Origin: CAYPZL01 sp964415045
Lineage (GTDB): Bacteria > Planctomycetota > Phycisphaerae > Sedimentisphaerales > Anaerobacaceae
NCBI GenBank assembly: GCA_964415045.1
Contig: CAYPZL010000064.1
Location: 1 to 26,168 of the forward strand
DNA: 26,168 bases
Direction: 5' to 3'
In this document: positions 22,366 to 26,168 of the stretch, piece after piece
Layout: every line of letters begins with the position of its first letter
Numbering within the stretch: position 1 is the first letter of the stretch
Made by a program: the position numbers and the translations under genes
The notes under the pieces: generated by a model
Seen by the model: the letters and a program-made list of their open reading frames with translations, nothing else
Told to the model about the DNA's origin: nothing
The model's database searches: none

Positions 22366-23832
22366 ATGAGTGATTTGTCGTACAAGGTGATTGTCGGCCT
22401 GGAGATTCACGTACAGCTTTGTACGCGGACCAAGATGTTCTGCGGTTGTGCGCTGAGCTTCGGCGCCGAGGCCAACAGCCGGGTCTGCCCCGTGTGCCTG
22501 GGGATGCCCGGCTCGCTGCCCGTGATGAACGGGCAGGCGGTCGAATACGCGATGCTGGCCGCTTCGGCTCTCAACTGCGAAATCGCTCCCTTCACCAAGT
22601 GGGACCGCAAGAGCTACTACTACCCCGATCTGCCCAAGAACTATCAGATCAGCCAGTACGATCTGCCGCTGGGCAGCAACGGATATATCGAAATCCTGTT
22701 GGACGACGGGCGGACCAAGAAGATTCGCATCCTCCGGGCGCATCTGGAGGAGGATGCGGGCAAGAACCTGCATACGGCGGGCAACTTCTCTCAGGTCGAT
22801 CTGAATCGCGCCGGAACGCCGCTGCTGGAGATCGTCACCGAGCCCGACATGAACGGCCCCGAGGAGGTGCGGGCCCTGGCCGTCGAGTTGCAGCGCATCG
22901 TGCGCTATCTCGGCGTCTCCGAGGGGGACATGCAGAAGGGCCACATGCGATTCGAGCCCAATATCAATCTCATCGTGACGCGAGCGGATGGTGAATTCCG
23001 GACGCCCATCGTCGAGGTCAAGAATCTCAACAGCTTCCGCGCCCTGGAGCGCAGCGTGGCCTACGAGATCGAAAGGCAGTTGGCCGAGTTTCTCGAAACG
23101 GGCCGGACCCTGGAGATGGGCAACAAGTCCACCCGGGGATGGAACGACGACGACCAGGTGACCGTGCTCCAGCGCGAAAAGGAAGAGGCCCACGACTACC
23201 GGTATTTTCCCGATCCCGATCTGGTGCCGGTGACTACGACGCCGGAGTCGCTGGATCAGATTCGCTCGCGTCTCTGCGAGCTGCCTTTGCACAGGCAGCT
23301 TCGTTATGTGCGCCAATACCAGCTCAGCGACTACGACGCCGGTGTGTTGACCGCCGAGCGGGCCACCGCGGATTTCTTCGAACGCGCGGTGCAAGCCGGC
23401 GGCGACCCGAAACGCCTCTGCAATCTGTTGACCCAGACGGGCTTGAAACTCGCCAACGAGCGCGGCTGCGACCTGGCGGGCCTGGGCGTCGAGCCCTCGG
23501 ACGTGGCCGAACTGGCGAAGATGATCGACGCCGGCACCGTGAGCGCCGGCGCCGGGGGCGCCATCCTGGAAGCTATGGCGCAGACCTCCCGGAAACCCGC
23601 CGCGCTGGCCGAAGAGCTCAACCTGATCCAGAAAAGCGACGCCGGCGAACTCGAGGGCATTGTGGATGAGGTGCTGACGGCCAACCAGCAAGCGGTCGAG
23701 GACGTCACCGGCGGGGGCAAGAAATGCAAGAAGGCAAAGGGGTTTCTCCTGGGCCAGGTCATGCAGAAGACGAAAGGGCAGGCCAACCCGAAAGTGGTTT
23801 CTGAACTGCTTGACAAGAAACTGAACGGATAG
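22366..23832 (+). CDS. gatB: Asp-tRNA(Asn)/Glu-tRNA(Gln) amidotransferase subunit B
   Basis: GatB phosphorylates the tRNA-bound Glu or Asp and receives ammonia from GatA. The ATG at 22366 (MSDLSYKVIVGLEIHVQL) has GGAAG just before it and lies 8 nt after the gatA stop. The product has 488 residues, a normal length. Conserved parts: GLEIHVQL, Cys26/Cys28 and Cys41/Cys44 (MFCGCA ... VCPVCLGMPG, a likely zinc site), KSYYYPDLPKNYQISQYDLP, HLEEDAGK, DLNRAGTPLLEIVTEPD, KGHMRFEPNINL and the C-terminal YqeY-like tail domain (RKPAALAEELNL ... GFLLGQVM). With gatC and gatA it completes the amidotransferase, implying an indirect Gln-tRNA and possibly Asn-tRNA pathway. Confidence 0.97.
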   Translation: MSDLSYKVIVGLEIHVQLCTRTKMFCGCALSFGAEANSRVCPVCLGMPGSLPVMNGQAVEYAMLAASALNCEIAPFTKWDRKSYYYPDLPKNYQISQYDLPLGSNGYIEILLDDGRTKKIRILRAHLEEDAGKNLHTAGNFSQVDLNRAGTPLLEIVTEPDMNGPEEVRALAVELQRIVRYLGVSEGDMQKGHMRFEPNINLIVTRADGEFRTPIVEVKNLNSFRALERSVAYEIERQLAEFLETGRTLEMGNKSTRGWNDDDQVTVLQREKEEAHDYRYFPDPDLVPVTTTPESLDQIRSRLCELPLHRQLRYVRQYQLSDYDAGVLTAERATADFFERAVQAGGDPKRLCNLLTQTGLKLANERGCDLAGLGVEPSDVAELAKMIDAGTVSAGAGGAILEAMAQTSRKPAALAEELNLIQKSDAGELEGIVDEVLTANQQAVEDVTGGGKKCKKAKGFLLGQVMQKTKGQANPKVVSELLDKKLNG

Positions 23833-23857
23833 CTTCCGGCAAGTGAGGGGACAGACC

Positions 23858-24202
23858 ATGAAGGTCGAAAAGAGCGCAAACATCGCCAGGAAACCCGTCG
23901 AAGTGGAGGGCGCCCAGGGAATCGGGATTCGATGGCTCATCTCCAAAGAGGACGGCGCCGCCAACTTCGCCATGCGGATGTTCGAGGTCGAGCCGGGCGG
24001 ACATACGCCGCTTCACCGGCATCCGCACGAGCACGAGGTTTTCGTGCTGGAAGGCGAGGGTGTGGTCACCGACGAGGGCCGGGAGCGTCCGATTGGGCCT
24101 GAAGACGTAGTATTCGTTCCCGGTGATGTCGAGCACAATTTCCGGAACACCGGGGACTCGACGCTGCGGTTTCTTTGCCTGGTTCCAATGTCGGCTGTCT
24201 GA
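23858..24202 (+). CDS. Small cupin-domain protein
   Basis: The 114-residue single-domain cupin starts at the ATG at 23858, after GAGGGG at 7 nt, 25 nt downstream of gatB. The first cupin motif is PGGHTPLHRHPHEHEVFVLEGEG, giving metal ligands His53, His55 and Glu60; the second is FVPGDVEHNFRNTG with His93. All four metal-binding residues are intact, so a metal-dependent enzyme or sensor is likely. No substrate can be assigned. The close spacing suggests transcription with the gat genes, although no functional tie is known. It ends 30 bp before the convergent plsY, without a clear terminator in between. Confidence 0.88.
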   Translation: MKVEKSANIARKPVEVEGAQGIGIRWLISKEDGAANFAMRMFEVEPGGHTPLHRHPHEHEVFVLEGEGVVTDEGRERPIGPEDVVFVPGDVEHNFRNTGDSTLRFLCLVPMSAV

Positions 24203-24232
24203 AAGAAGTCGCGAGCAGAGGGCACGCGGGCT

Positions 24233-24901
24233 TCACTTCTTCTTGCTGCGGATCTTGCTTTCGGTTCCCGAGGCCAGCCTCTTGATGTTCTCCCGGTGGC
24301 GCAGGATGACCAGAATGGGGATCGCGACGGCGGCCAGAAGTAAGGGCCACAGGGCGCTTGCCCGCCAGTTTGGATTCACCGCGATTGCGACGACGAGAGC
24401 TGCTGCGAAAGCCGCGGAAGCGCAGATGGAAGCCAGCGAGACGTAACGCCAGACGAGCACGACGGCCACCCAGACGACCAGGGCAACTGCCGCCGAGAGC
24501 GTGAAATAGGGCCAGATCCCCAGCGCCACGCCGAAGCTGGTCGATACCCCCTTGCCTCCCTTGAATTTGAGGTAGATGGGGAAGATGTGTCCTACGATGG
24601 CGGCGACCCCAACCGTGAGCCACAGAGCCAGAAATGCCGGGCCGATGCTCGTCTCGGCGCCGAGAAGGTTCGTGGCTACCGCTTGGGCCGCAAGCACCGG
24701 GACAAGTCCTTTGAGGACGTCCAGGGCGAAGCAGATGTAGGCCCATTTGCGGCCGCAGGCTCGCGCCAAATTTGTGGCACCGATGTTGCCCGAGCCGACC
24801 GTCCGCAGATCCTTGCCGTGCAGCCTGGCGATAATCTGGCCAAACGGAATCGCGCCGACCAGATAGGCTATGATGATGGCTGGAACGAATACACTGAGCA
24901 T
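24233..24901 (-). CDS. plsY: Acyl-phosphate:glycerol-3-phosphate acyltransferase
   Basis: PlsY transfers the acyl group of acyl-phosphate to sn-glycerol 3-phosphate, the first acylation of membrane phospholipid synthesis, in the inner membrane. The three conserved loop motifs are visible: GSGNIGATN (37-45), GHIFPIYLKFKGGKGV (104-119) and a weaker third region near YVSLASI. Five or so hydrophobic helices fit the family fold. The start is uncertain: the ATG at 24901 has AGG at 5 nt and yields MLSVFVPAIIIAYLVGAIPFG, very like other PlsY starts (222 residues). An ATG at 24913 and a TTG at 24952 are alternatives. The C-terminus is very basic (ESKIRSKKK). A promoter lies about 75-100 bp upstream. 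Confidence 0.93.
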   Translation of the reverse strand: MLSVFVPAIIIAYLVGAIPFGQIIARLHGKDLRTVGSGNIGATNLARACGRKWAYICFALDVLKGLVPVLAAQAVATNLLGAETSIGPAFLALWLTVGVAAIVGHIFPIYLKFKGGKGVSTSFGVALGIWPYFTLSAAVALVVWVAVVLVWRYVSLASICASAAFAAALVVAIAVNPNWRASALWPLLLAAVAIPILVILRHRENIKRLASGTESKIRSKKK

Positions 24902-24973
24902 CTTCACCTGCATTCCAAGTTGGCTGCGTTTCGGTGAGCGATCCGGCGTCAAAGCCGCCGCACATTGGGCTGG

Positions 24974-25002
24974 ATTCTATGCGTTTCGCCCACCGAAGAC
25001 AA
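24974..25002 (-). promoter_or_regulatory. Promoter for plsY
   Basis: On the minus strand, TTGTCT (25002-24997, 4 of 6) and TAGAAT (24979-24974, 5 of 6) are separated by 17 nt, with the plsY ATG ~70 bp downstream. Confidence 0.45.
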
Positions 25003-25090
25003 GGGGGAGAATCAGACGCGTCCTGCTCGACTAGCGAATCGTGTCTGCTTTGAAGGATTTCCGCGCGACGGTCGGGTGGCGCAAAGACCC

Positions 25091-25106
25091 GTAGGACGCA
25101 TCCTAC
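25091..25106. other. Short palindrome between the kinase gene and plsY
   Basis: GTAGGA (25091-25096) and TCCTAC (25101-25106) form a perfect 6-bp inverted repeat with a 4-nt loop (CGCA). On the minus strand it is followed by GGGTCTTTGC, so it may be a weak transcript end for the kinase gene or an operator. Confidence 0.3.
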
Positions 25107-25146
25107 AACGTCTCGGTCGAGTCTGTGAACGACCGGGCGGTGATGG

Positions 25147-25977
25147 TCAAGCTGACGTAAATTGCGGGGTCTTCCGATAATAGCGATGGGCCGTCTTTCG
25201 CCGATTGAGAGTGGCCTCGTAGCGTTTGACGACGCTTTTCAGACCCTCTCGTTGGGAAGGGCTGAATTCCTCAAGGCAGGTGTCGAGCAGAAGCTGCTTG
25301 TGATCTTCATCGAAGTACTCCGGCACCATACTCCAGTAGAGTCTACTGAGATCGCGAGCCTTGCGTCGCTGGCTGCGAACCCCGGCGCTCATGCGGTGCA
25401 GGTCGATTATGCTGAGATGGCAGTTGGTCGACAGGCTTTTGCCGTGGAGAAAAAGATGCCAGATTTGGAGGTCGGGGAAGGCGATGTCCAGTTTGTGCAG
25501 GGCCCGGACCAGCTTACCCACAGCTATGAGGATATTCTCCTGCTGGTGGCGTTCGAGGTTCCGCCAGTTGTCGATGACGAAATCGCGCAGGCATATACCC
25601 TCGATTTCCTGGGTGACGAAGAAAGAGTCTCTCTCGATACCCCAGTGCGTCCGCTCCCCCATGCACACCGGTTCATAGGTGCCGATGTGGTTCGCGAGCA
25701 AATGCTGGGCGTTGTGCCATTCGACGCCAGCCTGGGTGGCCCCGGAGCCGCAAGTGCGTCGCGCCGCAAGTATGTCCTTGAAATGGGGGTTCTGGAAACG
25801 CTTCATGAAGAAGGCGCGACGCTTCGTATTCCGGCGAAAGACCAACCGCTGAACATTCCGCCTATGATGTTTGTTCACCGTCGTTGTATCAGCGTACTCG
25901 TAGAAATCGTCGAATTCCTTGAGCCCCAACTGCGCGAAGTACGACTCCCAAGAGCCGGCAAAAAGAATCCTATCCAT
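25147..25977 (-). CDS. WaaP/KdkA-like lipopolysaccharide-core kinase family protein
   Basis: The 276-residue protein resembles the Kdo/heptose kinase (WaaP, KdkA, InaA) branch of the protein-kinase fold. Visible elements are the ATP-binding Lys59 in FFMKRF, the catalytic-loop segment FPDLQIWHLFL (167-177) with Asp169 and His174, and IIDLHRM (190-196), the DFG-equivalent 'DLHR' typical of WaaP. The usual His-Arg before the catalytic Asp is Phe-Pro here. The ATG at 25977 (MDRILFAGSW) is chosen because the upstream frame opens only with a TTG at 26043; AGAGG lies ~11 nt before the ATG. If active it would phosphorylate a sugar of an outer-membrane lipid core. The neighbouring plsY is also an envelope-lipid gene. 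Confidence 0.75.
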   Translation of the reverse strand: MDRILFAGSWESYFAQLGLKEFDDFYEYADTTTVNKHHRRNVQRLVFRRNTKRRAFFMKRFQNPHFKDILAARRTCGSGATQAGVEWHNAQHLLANHIGTYEPVCMGERTHWGIERDSFFVTQEIEGICLRDFVIDNWRNLERHQQENILIAVGKLVRALHKLDIAFPDLQIWHLFLHGKSLSTNCHLSIIDLHRMSAGVRSQRRKARDLSRLYWSMVPEYFDEDHKQLLLDTCLEEFSPSQREGLKSVVKRYEATLNRRKTAHRYYRKTPQFTSA

Positions 25978-26082
25978 TCGTATGAATGCCTCTCGAACAA
26001 CACCGTGCCGGTGTCGGATCCATGAACAACCGACAATTTTCAACTGAGTTTATAGACAACACTCCAACACACGATACCCTTC

Positions 26083-26111
26083 ATACTAACGTCATATGGG
26101 GTTGACTTCAA
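26083..26111 (-). promoter_or_regulatory. Possible promoter for the kinase gene
   Basis: Minus-strand TTGAAG (26111-26106, 4 of 6) and TAGTAT (26088-26083, 4 of 6) are 17 nt apart, ~105 bp before the kinase ATG. The -35 lies inside GTTGACTTCAAC (26101-26112), a near-palindrome. Nothing else is recognised between 25978 and the window end. Confidence 0.3.
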
Positions 26112-26168
26112 CACTCTAGTCCCTGTACAAGCGTGATTTCTTTGCCTTTGGGGGGCGGGAATTTGTCG

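Noticed and set aside
22168..23973. 601-residue open frame on the minus strand
   Set aside because: It lies fully antisense to gatB and the end of gatA, both certain genes. High GC content keeps the opposite frame open, and its translation shows no recognisable domain.
25162..26025. 287-residue plus-strand frame
   Set aside because: Antisense to the WaaP-like kinase, whose catalytic motifs are recognisable.

Overview
The window looks like a chromosomal stretch from a GC-rich, Gram-negative-type bacterium, most probably a planctomycete of the Phycisphaerae/Sedimentisphaerales kind. This rests on a secreted 'DFESY ... YFDDI' carbohydrate-binding-like protein of a type common in those genomes, a PAPG-type PEP-CTERM-like tail, a DUF5916 outer-membrane barrel, several lipoproteins and a GatCAB amidotransferase. 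The assignment is an inference from family distribution; no rRNA or tRNA is present to confirm it.

Layout. Positions 1-1251 hold the 3' part of a large secreted protein gene, followed by a terminator and a 95-bp relic in which a signal-peptide start is joined to a '...VYYDDIEVK' tail. A promoter then leads into a CBM9-like/DUF5916 outer-membrane protein (1986-4049), a small PEP-CTERM-like exported protein (4391-5056) with a clear terminator, and a DUF401 permease (5251-6498). A minus-strand DUF4097-type lipoprotein (6608-7396) is divergent from asnA (7577-8617). A bidirectional terminator separates asnA from a very repetitive coiled-coil lipoprotein on the minus strand (8729-11404). A divergent 470-bp gap leads to a RidA/chorismatase-like gene (11875-12981).

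The most distinctive block is a five-gene minus-strand operon (19093 down to 13070). In transcription order it encodes a NodU/TobZ/SxtI-type O-carbamoyltransferase, an SxtJ-family membrane protein, a DUF5989 (SxtK-like) mini membrane protein, a large DUF6057-like polytopic membrane protein, and a PD40/TolB-like lipoprotein carrying one CXXCH haem-binding motif. The genes are 24, 14 and 21 nt apart, the last pair overlaps by 4 nt, and a near-consensus promoter lies upstream. The first three reproduce the sxtI-sxtJ-sxtK arrangement without any other saxitoxin gene. The last two add a membrane and periplasmic part, suggesting carbamoylation of an envelope-associated or exported product.

On the other side of that promoter, rpmB (L28) has its own promoter and terminator. 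It is followed by gatC, a secreted alpha/beta-hydrolase, gatA, gatB and a cupin gene, all closely spaced. The window closes with plsY and a WaaP/KdkA-like kinase on the minus strand, both envelope-lipid functions.
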